DNA of 21,233 nt from SFDP01 sp051653625 (GCA_051653625.1 JBOFWM010000124.1:1-21233), one strand, 5' to 3'; counted from the first letter of the stretch, positions 7,407-15,619 are shown. Notes: a model not told the origin generated them from the sequence alone. Made by a program: numbers and translations.

Positions 7407-8324
7407 TTATAGTGATTTTATAGTTTCTGCAGTAGATCGAATTTCTTGAAATAATGCGATAAGGTTTGGATCATTTTCACTCACTGGAAGAAATGGAAGT
7501 CTTGGATCACCAATATTTACACCATCCATTCGAATAATGGTTTTACATGCTCCAAACATAGAAGGAAAACTGCAAAGTCTATAAATGAAATCAGTGATTT
7601 TAGCTTGTAATTTTTGAGCAGCAGCAAGTTCATTTCTTCTTATTAATTCATCTAATTTTAAATATAATTCTGGCATTGCTCCATAAGTTCCACCAATTCC
7701 GGCATCAGCACCCATTATTCTACCTGCTAAAAATTGCTCATCTGGACCATTAAATACTATAAAATTGTCGCCACCAGCTTGTTTAAAACGTAAAATATCG
7801 TGGGCTGTTTCGGAAGAGCATTTGATTCCGGCAACTCTCTCATTTTCTAACATACGATAAAATAAATTCATGGATAAATGGAATCCAGTTAATTGAGGGA
7901 TATTATAGATGAAAAATGGCAAATCAGCAGCTTTTGTTATTTCGTTCCAATGATGATAGACACTTTCTTCACTTGGACGATAGTAGACACAAGGAACAGC
8001 AGAAGTTGCATCAGCACCTACTTTTTGTGCATGTTCTGCAAGCATAACAGAATGTCTTGTGGATGGACAGCCGACATGAACAATAAGAATCATTTCATTT
8101 CCTGCTTCTTCTTTTACCGTTTCAACTAGCTTCTTTCGTTCTTCTAAATCAAGCAAAAAACCTTCGCCTGTACTTCCACCAACATAGAGTCCTTTGATTC
8201 CTTTGTTGATAAAATAGCGTGTTAATTTTTTTGTTGCATCAACATCAAAATCACCATTTCTTTTAAATGGTGTATTTAATGCAACGGTAACATTTTTAAA
8301 TCGAGATACATCATATTTTACCAT
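7407..8324 (-). CDS. nanA: N-acetylneuraminate lyase
   Basis: This 305-residue (beta/alpha)8 class I aldolase of the DapA/NanA superfamily cleaves N-acetylneuraminate to N-acetylmannosamine and pyruvate. The GGSTGE motif (49-54) binds the pyruvate carboxylate. Y140 in FIYNIP is the proton-relay tyrosine, and K168 in AGIKCSS is the Schiff-base lysine. NGPDEQFLAG and GIGGTYG match NanA rather than dihydrodipicolinate synthase. AGGAGA lies 8 bases before the ATG. It heads the leftward arm of the divergent nan locus and is directly opposite nanE, which supports the lyase assignment. Confidence 0.95.
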   Translation of the reverse strand: MVKYDVSRFKNVTVALNTPFKRNGDFDVDATKKLTRYFINKGIKGLYVGGSTGEGFLLDLEERKKLVETVKEEAGNEMILIVHVGCPSTRHSVMLAEHAQKVGADATSAVPCVYYRPSEESVYHHWNEITKAADLPFFIYNIPQLTGFHLSMNLFYRMLENERVAGIKCSSETAHDILRFKQAGGDNFIVFNGPDEQFLAGRIMGADAGIGGTYGAMPELYLKLDELIRRNELAAAQKLQAKITDFIYRLCSFPSMFGACKTIIRMDGVNIGDPRLPFLPVSENDPNLIALFQEIRSTAETIKSL

Positions 8325-8365
8325 AAGTTTTCTCCTATCAATAATGGTTAATAGATTCTATAAAT

Positions 8366-8394
8366 ATCATAACAAATATAATGAATTATATCAA
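8366..8394 (-). promoter_or_regulatory. predicted promoter of nanA
   Basis: On the minus strand, TTGATA (8389-8394) and TATGAT (8366-8371) are 17 bases apart; each differs from consensus at one base. The start would be about 35 bases upstream of the nanA ATG. Confidence 0.65.
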
Positions 8395-8428
8395 TAAAAA
8401 AGAAAAATATTTTTTTAATTGCAAAATG

Positions 8429-8445
8429 TTGAAAAATATTTTCAA
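8429..8445. promoter_or_regulatory. candidate NanR operator palindrome
   Basis: TTGAAAAATATTTTCAA has perfect 7-base arms around a 3-base centre and overlaps the -35 box of the nanE promoter. A similar but imperfect GAAAAATATTTTTT begins at 8402, just upstream of the nanA promoter. RpiR-family operators are often GAAA/TTTC-type palindromes, and an RpiR gene ends this operon. Binding is inferred. Confidence 0.55.
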
Positions 8446-8457
8446 ATATGATATAGT
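8429..8457 (+). promoter_or_regulatory. predicted promoter of the nanE-to-nanR operon
   Basis: TTGAAA (8429-8434) and TATAGT (8452-8457) are separated by exactly 17 bases. The transcript would begin about 60 bases before the nanE GTG. Confidence 0.75.
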
Positions 8458-8526
8458 CAAAGTGTACAAGGAGAAGTTAAAAAAATACAAATAAATAAGC
8501 AAAAAGCACATAGAAAGGAGAAGCGT

Positions 8527-9225
8527 GTGACAAATATAGAAATCAAACAACAATTAGAAGGAAAACTAATTGTATCATGTCAAGCATTAGAAGAAGAACC
8601 TTTATTTAGTTCGTTTATTATGGAACGTATGGCATATGCAGCTATGTTAGGTGGAGCATCAGGAATTAGAGCGAATACGGTAGTTGATATTTGTGAAATT
8701 AAAAAAACGATTAGTCTTCCAATTATAGGAATCATAAAAAAAGTGTACGAAGAAAGTAATGTTTACATTACACCAACAATAAAAGAAGTAGATGATTTGG
8801 TGCAATGTGGATGTGAAATTATTGCAATTGATGCAACAAAAAGAATGAGACCAAATAATATGACGCTAGAGGAATTTTTTTCTGTTGTTCGTAAAAAATA
8901 TCCGACGCAACTTTTTATGGCAGATTGCTCTACTATAGAAGAAGGTGAGTTTGCAGCACAACTTGGATTTGATTTTATAGGAACTACTATGAGTGGTTAT
9001 ACAACGTATACAAAAAATATTGAATTACCAAATTATCATATGATGGAAGAATTAGTAAAAAGATGTGATAAACCAGTTATTGCGGAAGGAGGAATTTGGG
9101 AACCAAAAGAGTTAGAGCGTGTTATGGAAACAGGTGTATTTGCAGCAGTCATAGGAACGGCAATTACAAGACCAAGGGATATTACAAAAAGATTTGTAAG
9201 GGTTATTCAGAAAATGGAAAAGTGA
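8527..9225 (+). CDS. nanE: N-acetylmannosamine-6-phosphate 2-epimerase
   Basis: The 232-residue TIM-barrel protein of the NanE family converts ManNAc-6-phosphate to GlcNAc-6-phosphate in the cytoplasm. Family motifs seen include LIVSCQALEEEPL, GASGIRAN (about 43-50), the catalytic-lysine segment PIIGIIKK (65-72), IIAIDATKR (98-106), GTTMSGYT and VIAEGGIW with E187. Length is normal for the family. The start is a GTG: AAGGAG at 8515-8520 leaves 6 bases before it, and no ATG fits. It is the first gene of the rightward nan operon, 48 bases before the solute-binding lipoprotein. Confidence 0.95.
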   Translation: MTNIEIKQQLEGKLIVSCQALEEEPLFSSFIMERMAYAAMLGGASGIRANTVVDICEIKKTISLPIIGIIKKVYEESNVYITPTIKEVDDLVQCGCEIIAIDATKRMRPNNMTLEEFFSVVRKKYPTQLFMADCSTIEEGEFAAQLGFDFIGTTMSGYTTYTKNIELPNYHMMEELVKRCDKPVIAEGGIWEPKELERVMETGVFAAVIGTAITRPRDITKRFVRVIQKMEK

Positions 9226-9273
9226 GTAATTGGTGTAAATTAATCTATATTTTTTAAAAAGGAGGAAAAAAGT

Positions 9274-10641
9274 ATGAAGAAAAAAGTTTTGGCAGTTTTG
9301 CTTGCGGGAGCAATGGTAATTGCAATGACGGGGTGTGGAAGCACAAACACACAAAGTGATACATCAACAGATACGATGAAAGAAGAATCTAGCTCTAGTG
9401 AAATGGAAAATGATATGAAAGATAATATGAATGTAACAGAAATTACATGGTGGTCATTCCCAACTATGACACAAGAAAATGCAAGTGATGGATTTGGAAC
9501 GTATGAGCAAAAAATAATTGATGCATTTGAAGAAGCTCATCCAAATATCAAAGTAAAATTAGAGACAATTGACTTTACTTCAGGACCAGAAAAAATTATT
9601 GCAGCAATAGAAGGTGGTACTATTTGTGATGTATTATTTGATGCACCAGGTAGAATTATTACATATGGTAAAGCCGGTAGATTAGCACCATTAGATGATA
9701 TGTTTACAGAAGAAATGGTTGCAGATGTAAATAATGATATTCTAATTCAAGCATGTAAAGCAGGAGATACAGCTTATATGTATCCAATAAGTTCTGCGCC
9801 GTTTTATATGGCGTTTAATAAGGCCATGGCAGAAGATGCTGGTGTAGCAGATATGATAAAAGATGGTTGGACAACTGATGAGTTCACTAAAGTTATCACA
9901 GCTTTAAAGGAAAAAGGATATAATCCTGGTTCAGTCTTTGCAAGTGGACAAGGTGGAGACCAAGGAACAAGAGCTTTTGTAGCAAATTTATATAGTGCAA
10001 CAATTACAAATCCAGAAGTTACAGAATATACGATTAATAGTGAGGCAGGAATTAAAGCACTTGCTTATATTAAGGATGCAGTGGAGAAGGGGCTATTATT
10101 AAATGGTTCTGCATATAATGGTGGCGATGATATTCAAAATTTTGCAAATGGTCAAACATCTTTCGCATTACTATGGTCACCAGCACAACCAGATATACAA
10201 GCCGCATTATTAGAGGGAAGTGGAGTTGAGTATATTGAAGTAACATTCCCTTCTGATGATGGTGTAGCAGAACTTGAATATTTAGTAAATGGATTTTGTG
10301 TATTTAATAATGGGGACGAGGCTAAAATTGAAGCATCAAAAGAACTTGTTAAATTTATTTGTGATGATCCAGTATGGGGACCAAAAAATGTAATGAGAAC
10401 AGGTTCTTATCCAGTACGTCAATCATTTGGAGATGTATATGAAAATGATGCACGAATGACAGAGCTTGCGACATGGTCAAAATATTATTCACCTTATTAT
10501 AATACAATTGATGGATTTGCAGAAATGAGAACATATTGGTTCCCAATGCTTCAAGCTGTTATGAATGGAGATAAAACACCAAAAGATGCAGCAAATGAAT
10601 TTGTAGAACAAGCAAATGCATCTATTAAAAATGTGCAATAG
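9274..10641 (+). CDS. CUT1-type ABC transporter solute-binding lipoprotein, probably for sialic acid
   Basis: This 455-residue extracellular substrate-binding protein belongs to the family 1 (sugar) class. A positively charged start and hydrophobic core lead to a lipobox ending at C21 (MTGC). Residues about 22-55 form a Ser/Asp/Glu/Met-rich tether, and ITWWSFPT begins the binding domain. AAGGAGG at 9259-9265 is a near-perfect ribosome binding site 8 bases before the ATG. Position between nanE and two permeases, with nanK downstream, points to N-acetylneuraminate or a derivative such as 2,7-anhydro-Neu5Ac as ligand. No NanOx-type oxidoreductase is in this window, so plain sialic acid is the simpler guess. 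The ligand is inferred. Confidence 0.9.
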   Translation: MKKKVLAVLLAGAMVIAMTGCGSTNTQSDTSTDTMKEESSSSEMENDMKDNMNVTEITWWSFPTMTQENASDGFGTYEQKIIDAFEEAHPNIKVKLETIDFTSGPEKIIAAIEGGTICDVLFDAPGRIITYGKAGRLAPLDDMFTEEMVADVNNDILIQACKAGDTAYMYPISSAPFYMAFNKAMAEDAGVADMIKDGWTTDEFTKVITALKEKGYNPGSVFASGQGGDQGTRAFVANLYSATITNPEVTEYTINSEAGIKALAYIKDAVEKGLLLNGSAYNGGDDIQNFANGQTSFALLWSPAQPDIQAALLEGSGVEYIEVTFPSDDGVAELEYLVNGFCVFNNGDEAKIEASKELVKFICDDPVWGPKNVMRTGSYPVRQSFGDVYENDARMTELATWSKYYSPYYNTIDGFAEMRTYWFPMLQAVMNGDKTPKDAANEFVEQANASIKNVQ

Positions 10642-10645
10642 ATAG

Positions 10646-10686
10646 TTTATTATCATCCCCTAGATCTTTTAGGGGATGATAATAAA
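10646..10686 (+). promoter_or_regulatory. intercistronic stem-loop after the binding-protein gene
   Basis: A perfect 17-bp stem (10646-10662 with 10670-10686) has a 7-base loop and starts 5 bases after the lipoprotein stop. It is followed by AAGAAAGG rather than T's, so it is not a classical terminator. Such hairpins commonly protect the 3' end of a binding-protein message and raise its level above that of the permeases. Confidence 0.75.
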
Positions 10687-10711
10687 GAAAGGCCATTGAG
10701 GTGAGAGCGGT

Positions 10712-11605
10712 ATGAAAAAATTTAATAAAATCAGAATGAGAGAAACAATGGTATCGTATTGTTTTCTAGCACCTATATTATTTTTCTTTTTTACATTTGT
10801 CTTAATACCTATGGGAATAGGGATCGTGACAAGTTTTTTTAATTATACCATGACTGATTTTACATTTGTTGGATTGAATAATTACATCAGAATGTTTAAA
10901 GATGATACTTTTATTAAATCATTAAAAAATACATTGATCATTGTAGTAGGATCTGTTCCGATTGTAGTAGCATTTGCTCTTTTTGTTTCATCACAAACGT
11001 ATGAAAAAAATGCAGTGACTCGTTCTTTTTTTCGGTGTGTATTTTTCCTACCTGTAGTTACGGGGACTGTAGCAGTAACTGTAGTATGGAAATGGATTTA
11101 TGATCCACTTGCAGGAATTATGAATTTTGTATTAAAAGATGGACTAGGGGTTATTGAACATAATATTACTTGGTTGGGTGATAAAAAATATGCATTAGCA
11201 GCAATTATCATCATTTTGCTAACTACTGCAGTAGGACAACCGATAATTTTATATATTGCTTCTATGGGGAATATTGATAAATCACTTGTTGAGGCAGCAG
11301 AAGTGGATGGTGCAAATAATTTTCAAGTATTTTGGAGTATAAAATGGCCTGCACTTCTTCCAACAACGTTATACATTGTAGTTATAACAACAATTAATTC
11401 ATTTCAGTGCTTCTCCTTGATTCAATTATTAACATCAGGTGGTCCGAATTTTGCCACAACAACTTTGATGTATTATTTATACGAGAAAGCGTTTAAGCTT
11501 TCGGAATATGGATATGCAAATACAATGGGAGTATTTTTAGCAGTAATGATAGGAATAATAAGCTTTATGCAGTTTAAGTTTTTGGGGAAAGATGTGGAAT
11601 ATTAG
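10712..11605 (+). CDS. ABC sugar transporter permease, MalF/UgpA type
   Basis: The 297-residue inner-membrane protein has six predicted membrane segments, the first near residues 15-38. The cytoplasmic EAA loop EAAEVDGANNFQVFWSIKWP (about 195-214) contacts the ATPase. Length and order (binding protein, MalF-like, MalG-like) fit the CUT1 class. It follows the intercistronic stem-loop by 26 bases and has GAGGTGAG before the ATG. It would form half of the membrane channel for the sugar delivered by the upstream lipoprotein. Confidence 0.92.
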   Translation: MKKFNKIRMRETMVSYCFLAPILFFFFTFVLIPMGIGIVTSFFNYTMTDFTFVGLNNYIRMFKDDTFIKSLKNTLIIVVGSVPIVVAFALFVSSQTYEKNAVTRSFFRCVFFLPVVTGTVAVTVVWKWIYDPLAGIMNFVLKDGLGVIEHNITWLGDKKYALAAIIIILLTTAVGQPIILYIASMGNIDKSLVEAAEVDGANNFQVFWSIKWPALLPTTLYIVVITTINSFQCFSLIQLLTSGGPNFATTTLMYYLYEKAFKLSEYGYANTMGVFLAVMIGIISFMQFKFLGKDVEY

Positions 11606-11622
11606 AAAAGAGGTGACGGAGA

Positions 11623-12450
11623 ATGAAGAAGAAAATAACAGTATTTGGCACGATATCGATGGCTATACTAGGGGGATTAACCGTGATTTTTATTTTTCCA
11701 TTTTACTGGATTTTAACAGGTGCGTTTAAATCACAAGCAGATGCTGTAAAAAGACCACCTCAGTGGTGGCCGCAAAGCCCTACACTCCAAAATTTTGAAA
11801 AATTATTAGTACAAAATCCAGCTGGACAATGGCTGATTAATAGTATTATTATTTGTATCATTACAATGCTTTTAGTTTGTATTACATCATCTCTTGCAGG
11901 ATATGTTTTAGCAAAAAAAAGATTTTATGGTCAACGTCTTTTGTTTAGTGTGTTTATTATAGCAATGGCTTTACCAAAGCAAGTTATTTTAGTTCCGCTT
12001 GTACGAATGATAAGTGCGATGAATATTCATGACACATTATGGGCGGTGATTTTACCGCTTGTAGGATGGCCTTTTGGAGTATTTTTAATGAAACAATTTA
12101 GCGAAAATATACCAGTTGAATTGCTAGAGTCAGCAAAAATTGATGGGTGTAATGAATTGCGTATTTTTACAAATATTGCATTTCCAATCATCAAACCAGG
12201 GTTTGCGGCACTAGCAATTTTTACCTTTATTAATACTTGGAATGATTATTTTATGCAATTAGTTATGTTATCTTCAAGAAAGAATTTGACAATTTCTTTA
12301 GGAGTTGCAACGTTACAAGCAGAGTTATCCACAAATTATGGATTAATTATGGCAGGTGCAGCATTGGCAGCAGTACCGATTGTAACGATATTTTTGATTT
12401 TTCAAAAAGCATTTACGCAAGGAATCACAATGGGTGCTGTAAAGGGCTAA
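11623..12450 (+). CDS. ABC sugar transporter permease, MalG/UgpE type
   Basis: The 275-residue membrane protein has six predicted segments, the first near residues 8-32. Its EAA loop is ESAKIDGCNELRIFTNIAFP (about 170-189). It starts 17 bases after the first permease, and GAGGTGACGGAG provides the ribosome binding site. No ATP-binding subunit gene follows, so the importer probably uses a shared MsmK/UgpC-type ATPase encoded elsewhere, as is common for CUT1 systems in Firmicutes. Confidence 0.92.
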   Translation: MKKKITVFGTISMAILGGLTVIFIFPFYWILTGAFKSQADAVKRPPQWWPQSPTLQNFEKLLVQNPAGQWLINSIIICIITMLLVCITSSLAGYVLAKKRFYGQRLLFSVFIIAMALPKQVILVPLVRMISAMNIHDTLWAVILPLVGWPFGVFLMKQFSENIPVELLESAKIDGCNELRIFTNIAFPIIKPGFAALAIFTFINTWNDYFMQLVMLSSRKNLTISLGVATLQAELSTNYGLIMAGAALAAVPIVTIFLIFQKAFTQGITMGAVKG

Positions 12451-12466
12451 GTAAAGGAAGGCAAAC

Positions 12467-13381
12467 ATGATGATAAATGAGAAAAAAGAAAAAATAAGAA
12501 TAGCAGTTGTGGATATTGGAGGAACAAATATTAAGGCAGGGGTATGGGATAATGATGCATTATGTGATATATTAGAATATAATACAGATGCAAAAAAAGG
12601 TGGAGTCTATATCATAAAGTCAGTGATTGATATTTTAAAGCAATATCTACCTTTTGATAGAATAGGAATAAGTACTGCAGGGCAAGTTGATTGCATAAAG
12701 GGCAGTATAATTTACGCAAATTCTAATATTCCAAATTATACAGGGATAAACATAAAACACATACTAGAAGAAACATTTCAAGTTCCTGTAGTTGTAGAGA
12801 ATGATGTAAATGCTGCAGCCATAGGAGAAGGAATATTTGGTGCAGGAAAATGCGCAAAACAATATATATGCCTTACATATGGGACAGGGGTAGGTGGTGC
12901 AATTGTTCTAAATCAGGAAATTTATCATGGTAGTACATTTTCGGCTGGAGAAGTGGGTGCAATGATTGTCCATCCAGAAGATCGAGATATAAAAAAGGAC
13001 TTATATAGTGGATGTTATGAAAGATACGCATCTACAACTGCATTAGTAGAAAAAGCAAAGGTTGTAAATACTTTAATTACAAATGGACGAGATATTTTTT
13101 ATGCTATCGAATCTGATAAAATTAAACAAATAGTAGATCAATGGATTAATGAAGTATCTTATGGACTGATTTCACTGATTCATATTTTGAATCCTACAGA
13201 TGTAATTTTAGGTGGAGGCATTATGGAACAAAACTATATTGTGGAACGTGTGAATTCTATTGTAAGAAAAAATCTAATAGAAAGCTATCGGGACGTTAAA
13301 ATAGTGCAAGCAGAGTTGGGAAATAAAGCGGGATTGTATGGGATGATCTACTTGGCAAATAACATAAATAAAAAGGAGTGA
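12467..13381 (+). CDS. nanK: ROK-family kinase, probable N-acetylmannosamine kinase
   Basis: The 304-residue ROK kinase has the phosphate-binding DIGGTNIK (16-23), catalytic D113 in ENDVNAAAIGE, GTGVGGAI (139-146) and GGGIM near 260. The usual zinc site is missing: the conserved GE-[IVL]-GH is GEVGA (161-165), and only the GCYE end of the CxCGxxGCxE motif remains (182-185). Placement after sialic acid permeases and with nanA and nanE indicates phosphorylation of ManNAc to ManNAc-6-P. Tandem ATGs at 12467 and 12470 are both compatible with AAGGAAGG at 12454-12461. It could be another ROK sugar kinase, but context favours NanK. Confidence 0.9.
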   Translation: MMINEKKEKIRIAVVDIGGTNIKAGVWDNDALCDILEYNTDAKKGGVYIIKSVIDILKQYLPFDRIGISTAGQVDCIKGSIIYANSNIPNYTGINIKHILEETFQVPVVVENDVNAAAIGEGIFGAGKCAKQYICLTYGTGVGGAIVLNQEIYHGSTFSAGEVGAMIVHPEDRDIKKDLYSGCYERYASTTALVEKAKVVNTLITNGRDIFYAIESDKIKQIVDQWINEVSYGLISLIHILNPTDVILGGGIMEQNYIVERVNSIVRKNLIESYRDVKIVQAELGNKAGLYGMIYLANNINKKE

Positions 13382-13388
13382 ATTGATC

Positions 13389-14222
13389 ATGGAAAAAAGA
13401 TTTATTTTAGAAATTCAGGCAGCATATAATCAATTGACAAAGACGGAAAAAAAAGTTGCAGATTATGTAATAGCTCATCAAAAGGAAGTGCTTTATATGT
13501 CGATTACTGATTTGGCAGATGCGTGTGAGGTAGGGGATACAAGTGTTTACCGATTTTGTAGAACTATGAATTTACAAGGATATCAAGAATTCAAAATGAA
13601 ATTATCTCTTAGCCAACGTGAGGAGAGCCAATCGTCAATGGAACAAAAAACGCCAACACATATGGCAGAAGCAGTTATGGAAGTAAATATTAAAGCGATA
13701 AGAGAGACAGCTATGTTGTTGGATAAGGAAGAATTTGATCGAATTCTTATCATGTTTGAGCGAGCAAAACGAGTTTATTTCTTTGGAATAGGAGATAGTC
13801 TTCTTACTGCGCAAGCAGCATGTAATCGATTTTTACGAATTACAAATAAAGTTGTTTGTTTGACAGATGCACATATTCAAGCAATGGTTGCATCTACTGC
13901 AGAAAAAGATGATTTATTTGTGATTGTTTCTTACTCAGGGGCAACAAAAGATAATATTTTAGTAGCGAAACTTGCAAAAGAAGTAGGTGCTAAGGTTGTT
14001 TGTATTTCGCATTTTAGAAAATCACCATTAACATTATATGCAGATGCGATTATGTTAAGTGGTGCAGAAGAAAGTCCGTTAGAAGGAGGTTCTGTAGTGA
14101 GTAAAGTAGGGACGTTCTATTTATTGGATCTTTTATACCAAGAATTCTATCGGAGAAATTATAAAATGTGTAGATTAAATAATGAAAAAACATCAAGTGC
14201 AGTGTTAGATAAGTTGTATTAA
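13389..14222 (+). CDS. nanR: RpiR-family transcriptional regulator of the nan operon
   Basis: The 277-residue protein has an N-terminal RpiR helix-turn-helix (about 15-75; SITDLADACEVGDTSVYRFCRTM) and a C-terminal SIS sugar-phosphate-binding domain (about 117-255; FFGIGDSLLTAQ, VSYSGATKD). The last bases of nanK form its ribosome binding site (AAAAGGAG, 13371-13378). I chose the ATG at 13389, 10 bases downstream, over the TTG at 13383, which is only 4 bases away. As the last gene of the operon it probably represses or activates nan promoters in response to a phosphorylated amino sugar such as ManNAc-6-P or GlcNAc-6-P. The name nanR rests on context. Confidence 0.88.
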   Translation: MEKRFILEIQAAYNQLTKTEKKVADYVIAHQKEVLYMSITDLADACEVGDTSVYRFCRTMNLQGYQEFKMKLSLSQREESQSSMEQKTPTHMAEAVMEVNIKAIRETAMLLDKEEFDRILIMFERAKRVYFFGIGDSLLTAQAACNRFLRITNKVVCLTDAHIQAMVASTAEKDDLFVIVSYSGATKDNILVAKLAKEVGAKVVCISHFRKSPLTLYADAIMLSGAEESPLEGGSVVSKVGTFYLLDLLYQEFYRRNYKMCRLNNEKTSSAVLDKLY

Positions 14223-14267
14223 TTGTTGTTATTTAAGATTTATGTGAAAAAGTTAATACTTTCTTAA

Positions 14268-14296
14268 TTGTAAGGCAATATTAAATATGATATATT
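14268..14296 (+). promoter_or_regulatory. predicted promoter of the lgt-like operon
   Basis: TTGTAA (14268-14273) and TATATT (14291-14296) are separated by 17 bases, about 48 bases before the chosen ATG at 14344. No clear terminator separates it from the nan operon. Confidence 0.65.
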
Positions 14297-14343
14297 TTAG
14301 TGAATAAAAATATTTTTTAGCCTTAAGAATGGAGAGTTTTATT

Positions 14344-15105
14344 ATGCATAATGAATTACTAAAAATAGGGCCTATTACAATTTATGGATATGGGTTGATG
14401 ATAGGATTAGGTGTCGTTGCGGCATTGCTAATTGGCGAATATAGAGCAAAGAAAAAGGGCTTAAATGGAGATTTTATTTATGGATTAACAATTCTAATCG
14501 TTGTTTTAGGATTTTTAAGTGCAAAATTGCTTTATACAATAACAGAATGGTCTACTTTTATTTCGGATCCAATGCAAATCATATCAGGAAATGGATTTGT
14601 AGTATTTGGAGGAATAATAGGTGGCATTGCAACTATTTGGTTTTATTGTAAATGGAAAAAAGAAGATCCAGTTTTATATATGGATTTAATGGTTCCATCA
14701 GTTGCAATTGCGCAAGGGTTTGGACGGATTGGTTGTTTTCTTGCTGGTTGTTGTTATGGTCATGAAACAGAATGTGCGATTGGTATTACTTTTAGAACAT
14801 CACAATTTGCACCAAATAATGTTAGTTTAATGCCAACTCAGCTCATTATGTCTGTTGGTAATTTTGTTATTGCAGGAATTTTATTTTGGTTTTCAAGAAG
14901 AGAATATAAAAAGGGACAAGTTGGGGCTCTTTATTTGATTTTATATAGTGTTGGAAGATTTTTTGTAGAGTATTTAAGAGATGATTTTAGGGGAAGTATT
15001 GGACCGTTTTCGACATCTCAATTCATAGGGATTTTTACATGTTTATTTGGGCTTGTCATGTTTTTTGTTATTTCTCCGAAGTTACAACAAAAAGAGAAAA
15101 TATAA
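14344..15105 (+). CDS. lgt: Lgt-family prolipoprotein diacylglyceryl transferase (possibly a paralogue)
   Basis: This 253-residue protein has about seven membrane segments. Lgt landmarks include YGYGLM (14-19), the signature-like GRIGCFLAGCCYG (127-139) with R128, and GRFFVEYLRDDFRG (204-217) carrying the C-terminal arginines. The loop that is HGG in Escherichia coli Lgt (His103) is FGG here (88-90), and the GNFxN part of the signature is GCFLA. Lgt transfers diacylglycerol from phosphatidylglycerol to the lipobox cysteine, as needed by lipoproteins such as the one at 9274. I chose ATG 14344 because GGAGAG (14331-14336) lies 7 bases before it and would lie inside the alternative start at 14329. 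Whether it is the housekeeping Lgt or a divergent paralogue is unresolved. Confidence 0.82.
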   Translation: MHNELLKIGPITIYGYGLMIGLGVVAALLIGEYRAKKKGLNGDFIYGLTILIVVLGFLSAKLLYTITEWSTFISDPMQIISGNGFVVFGGIIGGIATIWFYCKWKKEDPVLYMDLMVPSVAIAQGFGRIGCFLAGCCYGHETECAIGITFRTSQFAPNNVSLMPTQLIMSVGNFVIAGILFWFSRREYKKGQVGALYLILYSVGRFFVEYLRDDFRGSIGPFSTSQFIGIFTCLFGLVMFFVISPKLQQKEKI

Positions 15106-15120
15106 TTTACAGAAAGCGAG

Positions 15121-15546
15121 ATGGAAAATATGACAAAACAAGATTTTTTAGAACAATTGAGAATAAGTTTAGCGGGATTAGATGCTTCTTTTATTAATAG
15201 TAATATAGAATATTATAGTAGTTATATTGACTCACAGATAAGAATGGGGAAAAGAGAAGAAGAGGTTATGAAGGAATTAGGCGATCCACGCCTTATTGCA
15301 AAAACACTTCATGAAACAACAAATGAAAAATTTGCCCAAGAATTTATAGAGGAAGAAGTTAAGAATAAGAGAACTTTTAGTTTTAATAATAAAGAAATAC
15401 CACTTTGGCTTGTTAAATTAGTAGCAGTTATTGTGATTTTAGGTGTTTTCTTCCTCGTGATATCACTGGTATCTTTTTTGTTACCATATATTTTCATCAT
15501 TGCAATGATTTATTATGTTTTTAAACTTATAAAAAAAAGTTGGTGA
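15121..15546 (+). CDS. HAAS/DUF1700 domain membrane protein
   Basis: The 141-residue protein has an N-terminal helical domain (about 1-75) typical of HAAS/DUF1700 proteins: TKQDFLEQLR, a YYSSYID helix and KELGDPRLIAKTL. A charged linker follows, then two hydrophobic segments (about 97-118 and 119-135) and a lysine-rich end. Such proteins often sit beside PadR regulators or act in membrane signalling, but no PadR gene is adjacent. It starts 15 bases after the lgt-like gene and is probably co-transcribed. The ribosome binding site is weak (AGAAAGCGAG), and an in-frame ATG at 15130 is an alternative start. Molecular role unknown. Confidence 0.8.
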   Translation: MENMTKQDFLEQLRISLAGLDASFINSNIEYYSSYIDSQIRMGKREEEVMKELGDPRLIAKTLHETTNEKFAQEFIEEEVKNKRTFSFNNKEIPLWLVKLVAVIVILGVFFLVISLVSFLLPYIFIIAMIYYVFKLIKKSW

Positions 15547-15619
15547 TTTTTGAATAATTATTTGAAATTGACAAATACTACTTAATGTAAATGAAACTTT
15601 TGAAAGGAGTATTTGAACA

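Noticed and set aside
7407..8324. Dihydrodipicolinate synthase (DapA) for the aldolase gene
   Set aside because: The GGSTGE and NGPDE motifs and the nanE/nanK context fit N-acetylneuraminate lyase better.
9112..9354. 80-residue cysteine-rich minus-strand open frame
   Set aside because: It overlaps nanE and the lipoprotein start, lacks translation signals, and is a shadow frame.
10646..10686. Intrinsic terminator splitting the nan operon
   Set aside because: No T-run follows the stem, and the downstream permeases have no promoter of their own.
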